Shown: positions 35,161 through 42,995 of the stretch, in pieces | Layout of the letters: every line of letters begins with the position of its first letter | How positions within the stretch are numbered: position 1 is the first letter of the stretch | Source: Candidatus Zhuqueibacterota bacterium | Lineage (GTDB): Bacteria; Zhuqueibacterota; Zhuqueibacteria; Residuimicrobiales; Oceaniaggregativiventaceae | DNA: 42,995 nt | NCBI GenBank assembly: GCA_014728085.1 | Contig: WJMF01000070.1 | Span: 1 to 42,995 of the forward strand | Direction of reading: 5' to 3' | Notes under the pieces: model-generated | Database searches by the model: none | Told to the model about the DNA's origin: nothing | The model's input: the letters and a program-made list of their open reading frames with translations, nothing else | Made by a program: the position numbers and the translations under genes

Positions 35161-38100
35161 ATGAAGAAATCTATGTTACAGCTCGCGTTTGTAGCTCTTT
35201 TGGTCTATGTGTTTCTGCCCATGGCAGCGATTGCACAATTCGACGTTGCAGAGGGATTTGAGCTCGTCTGGACACTGGATCCAAGAGAACACACGGACTT
35301 GTTTCCGCGTGGACCGGCTTTTGGCGCCAAGATGGTCGAGGTCGGTATGGATATGGATAACGATGGTAAAAAAGAAATTTTGTTTACCACCGATGAAACC
35401 CTGGCACCTTATGGTCCCGACCCGGGATATCTCGATATCTACCTTTTCGAGGCATTAGGTGATAATGATTATGGATACGTTTGGCATTACACCATGCCGG
35501 AGGGTAGCAACTCTTTAGCCGCCCTGGATTATGGCGACATGGATCAGGATGGCAAGTGGGAAATCTTTTTCGGCGTTCCCACCATCGACAATGCGAACAA
35601 ATTGTTTGTCTTTGAACAGGATGCTGCCGGTGTCTTTCCGGATGCCCCGACGGTAACCTGGGATTACGACCGCGATGCCGCTCTGGATTTCAGACCGTCC
35701 GGATTTCAGCTTGCCGATGTTGATGGCGATGGCGAGATAGAACTGGTTACCCAGTCGCGCACCAGTGGCCGTCGTGAGCTCGTGGTGGCTTCTCTGGCAA
35801 CGGAAGGGCTGGATGAATTTGCTGATTTTAAAATCGAATTTGAGGCTGGTGAAGATCTTCTCGGCGGCGGTGCCCCTTATGATGTCGACGTTTATGATTT
35901 TGACGGCGACGGGTTGATGGAAATCTGGTACAATACCTGGGACAAGTTCAGTTTTGCGATTTTTGAAGCAGTAGAAGCAGATTCTTACGCTTTACAGGTA
36001 GACTTGAACCAGTTGTTCGATGACAGTGATCCCGGCTCCTTCAATAGCCATAAATTGCACATCCTGGATATCGACGATGATGGCTTGATGGAAGCCTGGT
36101 TTCCAATGAGTAACGGCAAGCTCTATTTTCTCGATGATGATGAAGATGTTTCTACATTGACCGCGGATAATTTTGTTGAGGTTGGCAGCTTTATGCCGAC
36201 ACCGACCATGGCTGCCCGTGGCAGCGATGTCGGGGATATCGATGATGACGGCATGCTCGATATTATTGCCACGCACGGAACCGGCGAAAAAGTGTCGCGT
36301 ATTGAATATCTGGGTATCGGCTCTCCGGCTGATTCGAGCAGTTACGAATGGAGTATCCTGCTGGAAAGTGAAGGCGAACCGACGGAACGCTATTATCCCA
36401 GTCGTATCGCTCCGATGGATCTGGATGGCGATGGCTTTAAAGAGGTGGTGTTGACAAATCTCTACGCCAGTGAAGAGGGTCAGCCTTTGATTATGGTTCT
36501 GGAATACACTCCGGAAACCGCGGAAAAAATGGCGTATGAATGGCAAGTCGGTAGCACCCTGCATCACCAGGACGTTGATTCGCTTTTTGCTTCCGATTTT
36601 TCCGGCAACAGCCGTACGGCTATCGCCGGCATGGATTTGGACCAGGATGGTGCCAAAGAAGTTATAGTAAATGATTATGTCTCTGCCGGCGTTCATGTTT
36701 TTGAATACGACGCTGTTAATGATGTATTTGAATTAAAATGGTCTTCACCGGTGGATACTGTAAACAACAGAAATTCCTACAACCCGCGTACGGTTGTGGT
36801 CGGCGATATGGATACCGACGGAAGATGGGAAATCATTTTCCCGCGAGCCTCGGATCCCTCCGGCTGGTATGTCTATGAATGGGATGGCGTTGTCGGCAGT
36901 GATAATTACGGAACCGTTTACTCTTCGATTATCGATGCGGAAATTGATGTTTGTTGCGCTTCGGACCCGACGGCTTTTCGCGGTGACCATGAAGCAGCCG
37001 ACATTTGCGATGTTGACGGCGACGGACAGCAGGAGCTGCTGGTGGGTATCCGCAGAAATGCTTCCGGCGGTCAACGCGGTACATTGATCGTTCATTGTGA
37101 AGGTGGCATTGATTTTGAAGCTGCCGGTGGTGGCTTTGAGACCTGGGTGGCTGAATTTTTTGTCGATCGCGGACTTTACGGCGGTGGCTCGCCCTATCAG
37201 TCCTTACCGGCGGATCTGGATGGCGACGGTACCTGGGAAATCGTCAACCATACCTGGAACAATTTCAACTTTTATAATGTCGACGTTCTGGGTGCGGATT
37301 CCTATCAGGCACCGGATACGGCCGCAGCCAACACGAAAAAGAATGTCAAACTCACCTCCGATGACGATGTCGCCTTGTTTGGTGGCGGGGCCGGCGATAT
37401 CGACGGCAATGGTGACGACGAAGTTTTCTTTCCAAGTTTTTATAGCGGCGATATGTGGATTATCGATTATGAAGCGGGCGACAATGTGCTAAATATCGAC
37501 GAGTCCCATGCCGCTAAAATTGTTCCCGGTATCGGCAGTGCGGCTGGAACGTTTCATGCCAGCGTCTATGACGTAGACAAGAACGGCAGAGCCAATCTTT
37601 TCTGCGGCTCGACATTTCCGCGTACCATCACCAGCACCGAATTAATCGGTGATGATCCGCGCGATCCGGCACATTATCAAACCAGTGTTATCTATACCGG
37701 TGAACCGGATGTTTTCAGAAATATCACTGTTGTTGACTCGGCCGGTGTGGTGACGACGAGCAAGTCGAACACTGGCGCATTCGCTTCCAAGGTTCAATCT
37801 CATTTTATGGGTGAAGCCCTTGATTTCGACGATGACGGTCAATTTGAGCTCGTCGCCAGTTTTCAGGGCAATCAGGACAGCATTACCACCACGACCTATA
37901 CCTGGAATGTAAATGAGGCGGACTGGGACACAACGGTGAACAAAGTCGTCAATCCCAAGAGCTGGGCGATGATGCGCTTTGAATTTACCGGTATGGCTAC
38001 CGGCGTGGTTGCGAATGAAATGCGCTTCATTACGCCTGAAGATTATGTCCTCAAACATAATTATCCCAATCCGTTCAACCCCTCGACCACGATCGAATAC

Positions 38101-38319
38101 GCTTTGCCGATTCGCAAGCAGATTTCGGTCAAGGTCTATAATATCATGGGTCAGCTGGTGCGCACGTTGGTGGACAATCAACTGCAGACGGCCGGCACCC
38201 ATAAGGTCATGTGGGATGGCAAGAACGAAAACGGTGTCTCTGTTTCCTCCGGCACTTATCTCTATACCCTTGAATTCGGCAATTTTAGAAAATCACATCA
38301 GATGACACTGATCAAATAA
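35161..38319 (+). CDS. Large secreted FG-GAP/VCBS-like repeat protein with T9SS sorting domain
   Basis: A 1052-residue secreted protein. Signal peptide residues 1-25 (MKKSMLQLAFVALLV...AIAQ). The body carries at least ten Ca-binding-like Asp motifs of the FG-GAP/integrin-propeller type, such as DMDNDGKKEILF, DVDGDGEIELV, DFDGDGLMEIWY, DIDDDGLMEAWF, DLDGDGFKEVVL and DVDGDGQQELLVG, suggesting two or more beta-propellers. From about residue 960 comes the T9SS type A domain (NYPNPFNPSTTIEYALPI to MTLIK). AAAGGAG lies 8 nt before the ATG. A strong terminator follows, so it is monocistronic. It is probably surface-exposed and adhesive or carbohydrate-binding; the ligand is unknown. It is strongly acidic, rich in Asp. 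Confidence 0.9.
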   Translation: MKKSMLQLAFVALLVYVFLPMAAIAQFDVAEGFELVWTLDPREHTDLFPRGPAFGAKMVEVGMDMDNDGKKEILFTTDETLAPYGPDPGYLDIYLFEALGDNDYGYVWHYTMPEGSNSLAALDYGDMDQDGKWEIFFGVPTIDNANKLFVFEQDAAGVFPDAPTVTWDYDRDAALDFRPSGFQLADVDGDGEIELVTQSRTSGRRELVVASLATEGLDEFADFKIEFEAGEDLLGGGAPYDVDVYDFDGDGLMEIWYNTWDKFSFAIFEAVEADSYALQVDLNQLFDDSDPGSFNSHKLHILDIDDDGLMEAWFPMSNGKLYFLDDDEDVSTLTADNFVEVGSFMPTPTMAARGSDVGDIDDDGMLDIIATHGTGEKVSRIEYLGIGSPADSSSYEWSILLESEGEPTERYYPSRIAPMDLDGDGFKEVVLTNLYASEEGQPLIMVLEYTPETAEKMAYEWQVGSTLHHQDVDSLFASDFSGNSRTAIAGMDLDQDGAKEVIVNDYVSAGVHVFEYDAVNDVFELKWSSPVDTVNNRNSYNPRTVVVGDMDTDGRWEIIFPRASDPSGWYVYEWDGVVGSDNYGTVYSSIIDAEIDVCCASDPTAFRGDHEAADICDVDGDGQQELLVGIRRNASGGQRGTLIVHCEGGIDFEAAGGGFETWVAEFFVDRGLYGGGSPYQSLPADLDGDGTWEIVNHTWNNFNFYNVDVLGADSYQAPDTAAANTKKNVKLTSDDDVALFGGGAGDIDGNGDDEVFFPSFYSGDMWIIDYEAGDNVLNIDESHAAKIVPGIGSAAGTFHASVYDVDKNGRANLFCGSTFPRTITSTELIGDDPRDPAHYQTSVIYTGEPDVFRNITVVDSAGVVTTSKSNTGAFASKVQSHFMGEALDFDDDGQFELVASFQGNQDSITTTTYTWNVNEADWDTTVNKVVNPKSWAMMRFEFTGMATGVVANEMRFITPEDYVLKHNYPNPFNPSTTIEYALPIRKQISVKVYNIMGQLVRTLVDNQLQTAGTHKVMWDGKNENGVSVSSGTYLYTLEFGNFRKSHQMTLIK

Positions 38320-38329
38320 ACAGTTAGCA

Positions 38330-38365
38330 GGCGGATTGCATTCTGAATGCAATCCGCCTTTTTTT
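38330..38365 (+). terminator. Strong Rho-independent terminator after the FG-GAP gene
   Basis: Perfect 13-bp arms GGCGGATTGCATT (38330-38342) and AATGCAATCCGCC (38346-38358), loop CTG, followed by seven T. It is 10 bp past the stop codon at 38319. Confidence 0.97.
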
Positions 38366-38533
38366 GATATCATTCCGATCTTTTAAAAACTCCTGGCATT
38401 TTATCCCCCAAAACATTATATTTTTAAAATTTTTGACTGAAATGTAGAACAGTACCCATGAATTTGAAAATCACAAGCCAGTATATCAATTTATATCCCT
38501 GCTCAGCGTAAGAGGAAAAGTGGAGGTTTACAT

Positions 38534-41221
38534 ATGCGAGCGACCATCACAACCACCAAATGGATTGTCCTGCTCATTTTTTTAATGACCAGCGCGCTCT
38601 TTGCCGCCGGCGGTAAAATCGCCGGACGGGTGACGGATCAGGAGACCGGAGAACCGCTGCCAGGTGTAAATGTCATTATTGAAGGCACCACAATGGGAGC
38701 GGCTACCGATCTCAACGGAAATTATGTCATTCTTAATGTGCCGGCCGGCACCTACAGTATACATGCCACCTTTATCGGCTATGCGACTTATAAGGTTTCC
38801 AATTTACGCGTTCATATCGGCCAAACGACACGTCTGAATATTTCAATGGCATCCGAAGTTATTGCCGGGGAAACCGTCACGGTTGTTGCCGAGCGGCCGA
38901 TGGTGCAAAAAGATTTGACCGCTTCCCAGAAAACCACCTCTGCTGAAGAGATGAAAACCTTGCCGGTCGAGGATTTTACCGCTGTATTGGCGACCCAGGC
39001 CGGCGTGAATAGAGGCGCGGATGGTGCCTTGCATATCCGTGGCGGTCGGGATAACGAAATCGGCTTTTATATCGATGGCGTTCCGGTCACCAATCCCTTT
39101 TTTACCAATACCCTGGCCACCAATGTTTCCAACAAAGCCCTTGATGAAATGAAAGTGGTCAGCGGTGCTTTCAATGCCGAATACGGTAATGCCATGAGTG
39201 GTATTGTCAATATTCAAATTAAAGAGGGCGGACCAAAATATTCAGGCAGCTTGTCTGCCTACAGCGGTGATTATGTTTCCGGCGACACGGATATTTTCAT
39301 GAACATAGATGACCTCGATCCCGCGGCCAACTATATCCTCGAGGGAACATTAAATGGTCCGATCCCATTTACCGAAGACAAGCTTACTTTTAATGTCAGC
39401 ACTCGTTACAATGACAATGAAGGGTATATCTACGGTCTTCGCGAACATTTGCCTTCGGATTCCGCTAATTTTTTGAACAATGAGAACTGGTTCATCGAAT
39501 TGGGGGGAGACAGCAGTTATGTGCCGATGAACTGGAACAAGGACCTGAATTTGCTGAGTAAATTGACCTACAAGATTAATCCATCGATCAAGTTATCGAC
39601 TCAATTGATTTACGACCGGGGGCGTTATAAATATTATGGTGCTACGGCGCACAATTATCGCTATGTACCTGATGGTACCGCACAGTCATATAAAGACAAT
39701 TACAACTATTCCATGAAACTGACGCATGTTTTCGGCAAGAGTTATTATGAGGCCAATCTGTTTTACAGCGTCACCGATTTTTCCAGCTATGTTTATGAAG
39801 ATTCACTCGATTCCAGATATGTCTCCACGACAAAAATACGCGGCACACCCAGTTCCAGCGTTTTTTATTTCGGCGGTATGCAGATGGGCCATACCTATCG
39901 CAATTCGACCTCTATGGGAGGAAAGATAGATTTCACCAGTCAGATCAATGTTCATCATGAAATCAAAACCGGACTTGATTATCGTCTGGATAATTTGCAG
40001 GAACGCCAGTTTACCATACTTTATGATAATCTTCAATACCGGGAACCGACGGTTAAACCGGAAAATGAAACTCCGAGCCATATTTTTTACGACAAGGATG
40101 CGGTTTCTTTTTCAGGATACTTGCAGGACAAGATCGAGTATGGCGATATGATTGTCAATGCGGGTGTGCGCTATGATTATTTTGATCCCAGGAGCGATTA
40201 TATCGACAATTTGATTCTACCCGATGTCAGCGAACGAAAACCTGCCGACCCCAAACACATGGTTTCTCCGCGGCTGGGAATTGCCTTTCCCATTACCGAT
40301 AAGGGCGTTTTGCATTTTTCTTATGGTCACTTTTATCAGATGCCGCCGTTGCGACGCCTCTATCTGGAAGAGGTTTTCGGCGCCGGAACCACACCGTCAA
40401 TGGGATATGCCAATCTGAAACCGGAACAAACGGTAATCTATGAGTTTGGTCTGCAGCAACAACTTGCCGATGTTTTATCGATAGAGATGACCCTCTTTTC
40501 CAAAGACATCCGGGATTTGCTCGCTCTGCAAACCATTCGTTATGAATCGCCGCTGTTCGGTCCATCGACATACAGCGTTTATCTGAACAAGGATTATGGC
40601 GATATTAAGGGATTCACCTTTAGTCTGATCAAACGCCGTGATCCGGCAACCAAGCTGGAAGCCTGGCTGGATTATACGTTTCAGCATACCAGTGGTAACA
40701 GCATTACCGGGGATGCCTTCTTTTTCAGCGCCATTTCCGGAGTTGAGGAAGAAAAGAGGATTGTTCCGCTCAACTGGGATCAAACTCATTTGATCAGCGC
40801 CACTGTTTCTCTCAGTGATCCCAACAATTGGGGAATCAGCTTTATCGGGAAAATCGCCTCCGGCTGGCCTTATACGCCGGAAATTCCCTATGCAAATTAC
40901 ATCCCCGATCCCAACAGCGAGCGCAAACCGTTGCAGCGGAATCTTGATCTTTATCTCTTCAAGAATTTTTCGCTTAAATCGATTAATCTCGTTCTATTCA
41001 CCAAAGTGTTTAATGTGTTCGATATTCGAAATGAGAGATATGTGTTCGATGACACCGGCCGTGCCGGCTATACGTTCTGGAACCGCACGTCTCAGGAAAC
41101 CCGGGCCTTAAAAAGTCATTACGGCGAGCCCGGCGTCCATACCTGGGAGGAATACATGACCCGTGCACATTATTACACAGCCCCACGGAGGGTGCAAGCC
41201 GGCTTTGCGATAGAATTCTAA
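38534..41221 (+). CDS. TonB-dependent receptor with N-terminal carboxypeptidase-regulatory-like domain
   Basis: An 895-residue outer-membrane receptor of the FCB type. Signal peptide residues 1-24 (ending LFAA). Residues about 27-110 are a CarboxypepD_reg-like beta-sandwich (KIAGRVTDQETGEPLPGVNV and DLNGNYVILNVPAGTYSI). Then the plug (TLPVEDFTAVLATQAGVNRG, IRGGRDNEIGFYIDGVPV, NAEYGNAMSGIVNI) and a large barrel with many aromatic strands, ending VQAGFAIEF. GGAGG lies 7 nt before the ATG. Unlike SusC it is not followed by a SusD gene but by a large exported Asp-rich protein 43 bp downstream, probably its partner. The substrate (glycan, peptide or siderophore) cannot be told. Confidence 0.92.
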   Translation: MRATITTTKWIVLLIFLMTSALFAAGGKIAGRVTDQETGEPLPGVNVIIEGTTMGAATDLNGNYVILNVPAGTYSIHATFIGYATYKVSNLRVHIGQTTRLNISMASEVIAGETVTVVAERPMVQKDLTASQKTTSAEEMKTLPVEDFTAVLATQAGVNRGADGALHIRGGRDNEIGFYIDGVPVTNPFFTNTLATNVSNKALDEMKVVSGAFNAEYGNAMSGIVNIQIKEGGPKYSGSLSAYSGDYVSGDTDIFMNIDDLDPAANYILEGTLNGPIPFTEDKLTFNVSTRYNDNEGYIYGLREHLPSDSANFLNNENWFIELGGDSSYVPMNWNKDLNLLSKLTYKINPSIKLSTQLIYDRGRYKYYGATAHNYRYVPDGTAQSYKDNYNYSMKLTHVFGKSYYEANLFYSVTDFSSYVYEDSLDSRYVSTTKIRGTPSSSVFYFGGMQMGHTYRNSTSMGGKIDFTSQINVHHEIKTGLDYRLDNLQERQFTILYDNLQYREPTVKPENETPSHIFYDKDAVSFSGYLQDKIEYGDMIVNAGVRYDYFDPRSDYIDNLILPDVSERKPADPKHMVSPRLGIAFPITDKGVLHFSYGHFYQMPPLRRLYLEEVFGAGTTPSMGYANLKPEQTVIYEFGLQQQLADVLSIEMTLFSKDIRDLLALQTIRYESPLFGPSTYSVYLNKDYGDIKGFTFSLIKRRDPATKLEAWLDYTFQHTSGNSITGDAFFFSAISGVEEEKRIVPLNWDQTHLISATVSLSDPNNWGISFIGKIASGWPYTPEIPYANYIPDPNSERKPLQRNLDLYLFKNFSLKSINLVLFTKVFNVFDIRNERYVFDDTGRAGYTFWNRTSQETRALKSHYGEPGVHTWEEYMTRAHYYTAPRRVQAGFAIEF

Positions 41222-41264
41222 ACCTGCAAAATCAGATAGGAATAGCAACATTCAAGAGGGATAT

Positions 41265-42995
41265 ATGAAAAATCGGAAGAATATAATTCAATTTTTGGCA
41301 ATCTTTGGTCTGTTTTTTATCCTTGCCACCACACTTGTGGCTCAGGAGAGACCGCTTTCCTGGTATCTCAACGGTCCGCAAAAAGAGTGGAGCGAGGCTG
41401 AACAGGAAGAGTACTGGCAATGGCGTACGGAAACGCATGATCGTTCTCTGCGCAAATCTATGGCGGATCCACAGATTTTGCGTCGTCAGAAGGCAATCAT
41501 GAAGGGCAACAAAATAACCACCGAGGTGTGGAATTATGGATCCATTTCCAACCCAAACAACCGTGTAACCGACATCGTTTGGGAAGGATTGGGATACGGA
41601 TATGAGTTTGCTCCCTTTATTTGCGCCGAGGTGTCGGTACCCAAGGGGAGTCACCGCGATGTTTATGCCAAGCGTGATGAAAATGGCAACATTGTTGTTG
41701 ACGCTGCCGGCGATACGGTTTGGGCAGCCCGTGTTATCAGCGATGGCCTTGTTTCTTTGGGCGGCGAAGTATCACCGGACGGCAAGGAATTTTGGGGATG
41801 GGAGCCACTCGCCTTTAGCGATGATGGCCGCATTCAATACGCTGATCCCAATAGCGATCGCCTGCCGACATCTAATGATATCGACAGAGATAAAGACGGC
41901 AAGCCAGACAGCTGGCCGAGCCAATGGTATGATCCCAATTTAAAGCGTTATGTCTGGCCGGGAGCGTTGAGCCTGGGCAGTACCAATTCCGATATGGAAG
42001 CTTTTTTTGTGGTCGATGACCGTATGAACAAGGAATTTCAATATTTTCCTTTTCCGGAGGACAAAACGCGTCGCGGCCTCGGGCTTCAGGTGGAATGTCG
42101 CTATTACCAGTGGTCCAATCCGTTGGCAGAGGATATCATTTTTTTGATCTACAAAGTGACCAATAAAAGCAATATAGATCTGAAAGAGGTGCTTTTCGGC
42201 ATGTGGGGTGATCCTCATGTCGGTGGTCCCAGCAATTATGGAGACGATCTCGCCTTTTTTCTTACCGATATCAACATGGTTTACGCCTGGGATGAAAATG
42301 GATTGAGCGACGTGGCGGGAAAAAAGCCGGGGTATTTCGGGTATAAATTTTTGGAGAGTCCCGGTAATCCGCACGACGGCATTGACAACGATCTCGATGG
42401 AATGATTGACGAAGACCGCGAGAACGGTATCGACGACGATGGCGACTGGGACCCGGACAAGGATGACATTGGTGTCGACGGTATTCCCAATACCAACGAC
42501 TATGGCGAAGGCGACGGTATGCCGACTGCGGGAGAACCGTTTGATATTCTGCAGCCCGGTGAGCCTAATTTTGAATGGACTGATCTCGATGAATCCGATA
42601 TGATCGGTCTTACCAGTTTTGCCGCACCGCCGTTTTCTTCACAAAACCGCATATCAAATGATGATTATGTTTACAGAAATTTTCTCGTTCCGGGCAAGTT
42701 CGATTCCGCCAATTCGACGCAGGCCGGTGACAATGTATTTCTTTATGGATCGGGTAATTTTGATCTAAAAGCCGGCGAATCGAGGCGTTTTTCCATCGCG
42801 CTTCTGGTGGGGCAAAATCTGGATGATCTCAAGTTAAATGCCGCTACCGCACAGCAGATTTACGAGATCAACTATCAGTTCGCCAAACCGCCGAACAAAC
42901 CCAATGTTACCGCTGTTCCCGGTGATGAGAAAGTTACCTTGTACTGGGATGATGTGGCGGAGGCGTCTTATGATCCGGTTTCCGAAGCCAATGAC
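41265..42995 (+). CDS. Exported Asp-rich protein paired with TonB receptor, C-terminus cut by window edge
   Basis: The frame is open from the ATG at 41265 (AGAGGG upstream) to the window end: 577 codons, no stop. A signal peptide (MKNRKNIIQFLAIFGLFFIL, ending LVAQ) is followed by WYLNGPQKEWSEAEQEEYWQ, a conserved-looking but unfamiliar domain with VWNYGSISNPNN, WEPLAF and SQWYDPNLKRYVWPGAL. Around residues 365-430 many Asp-rich calcium-type loops occur (DGIDNDLDGMIDED, NGIDDDGDWDPDKDD). The last visible part (KPPNKPNVTAVPGDEKVTLYW) starts a fibronectin type III-like domain, so a longer protein, possibly with a T9SS domain at the end, continues outside. Cotranscribed with the TonB receptor. 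I do not recognise the main domain; function unknown. Confidence 0.85.
   Translation, partial: MKNRKNIIQFLAIFGLFFILATTLVAQERPLSWYLNGPQKEWSEAEQEEYWQWRTETHDRSLRKSMADPQILRRQKAIMKGNKITTEVWNYGSISNPNNRVTDIVWEGLGYGYEFAPFICAEVSVPKGSHRDVYAKRDENGNIVVDAAGDTVWAARVISDGLVSLGGEVSPDGKEFWGWEPLAFSDDGRIQYADPNSDRLPTSNDIDRDKDGKPDSWPSQWYDPNLKRYVWPGALSLGSTNSDMEAFFVVDDRMNKEFQYFPFPEDKTRRGLGLQVECRYYQWSNPLAEDIIFLIYKVTNKSNIDLKEVLFGMWGDPHVGGPSNYGDDLAFFLTDINMVYAWDENGLSDVAGKKPGYFGYKFLESPGNPHDGIDNDLDGMIDEDRENGIDDDGDWDPDKDDIGVDGIPNTNDYGEGDGMPTAGEPFDILQPGEPNFEWTDLDESDMIGLTSFAAPPFSSQNRISNDDYVYRNFLVPGKFDSANSTQAGDNVFLYGSGNFDLKAGESRRFSIALLVGQNLDDLKLNAATAQQIYEINYQFAKPPNKPNVTAVPGDEKVTLYWDDVAEASYDPVSEAND

Overview
The window looks like a chromosomal segment of a Gram-negative bacterium of the FCB superphylum, most like Calditrichota, KSB1 or Ignavibacteria-type lineages rather than a classical Bacteroides. 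The reasons are two large secreted proteins ending in a type IX secretion (T9SS) sorting domain of the NYPNPFNP / FlgD-like type, two TonB-dependent receptors, an outer-membrane porin, a bacillithiol biosynthesis operon and a TraR/DksA protein without its zinc finger. The lineage call is inference from gene content; no rRNA or tRNA gene was seen. No CRISPR array, insertion sequence, prophage or integrase was recognised.

Layout. 1-2772 (-): S9 prolyl oligopeptidase-type peptidase cut by the window edge, then about 880 bp without genes holding degenerate dispersed repeats and an 8-bp tandem repeat. 3652-9637 (-): gltB-gltD, NADPH glutamate synthase, with a long leader. 9938-10699 (-): TPR protein. 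11003-15300 (+): uvrA, Trm112-like, DksA-like and PAP2 phosphatase genes. 15421-18666 (-): a coupled operon of DASS/SLC13 transporter, soluble cNMP-binding-domain histidine kinase and single-domain response regulator. 18865-23388: cell-envelope genes (T9SS cargo, porin, toastrack-like protein, and a decayed outer-membrane gene). 23390-26475 (-): methyltransferase-bshC-bshB1, a bacillithiol operon whose methyltransferase is a candidate for N-methyl-bacillithiol formation. 26837-28048 (+): HAD phosphatase and hot-dog thioesterase.

28086-31464 (-) is the most coherent accessory unit: nikR, a TonB-dependent receptor, an ECF S-component-like membrane protein and a class I methyltransferase, joined by TAATG junctions, behind a perfect CGTGTTAC-N13-GTAACACG operator that overlaps a promoter. 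It reads as a nickel-repressed uptake operon without its own ATPase or NikMNQO genes. 31741-33208 (-) holds a TetR regulator, a cupin and the C-terminal quarter of a hybrid cluster protein (Hcp), with matching TetR-type operators in front of both the regulator and the cupin. 33399-34478 (-) is rsgA.

35161-42995 (+) holds a 1052-residue secreted FG-GAP/T9SS protein closed by a strong terminator, then a carboxypeptidase-regulatory-domain TonB receptor followed by a large secreted Asp-rich protein that runs off the window. The last two look like an outer-membrane uptake or attachment pair. Start codons were chosen by Shine-Dalgarno position and domain boundaries; functions rest on motifs read by eye, without database searches.
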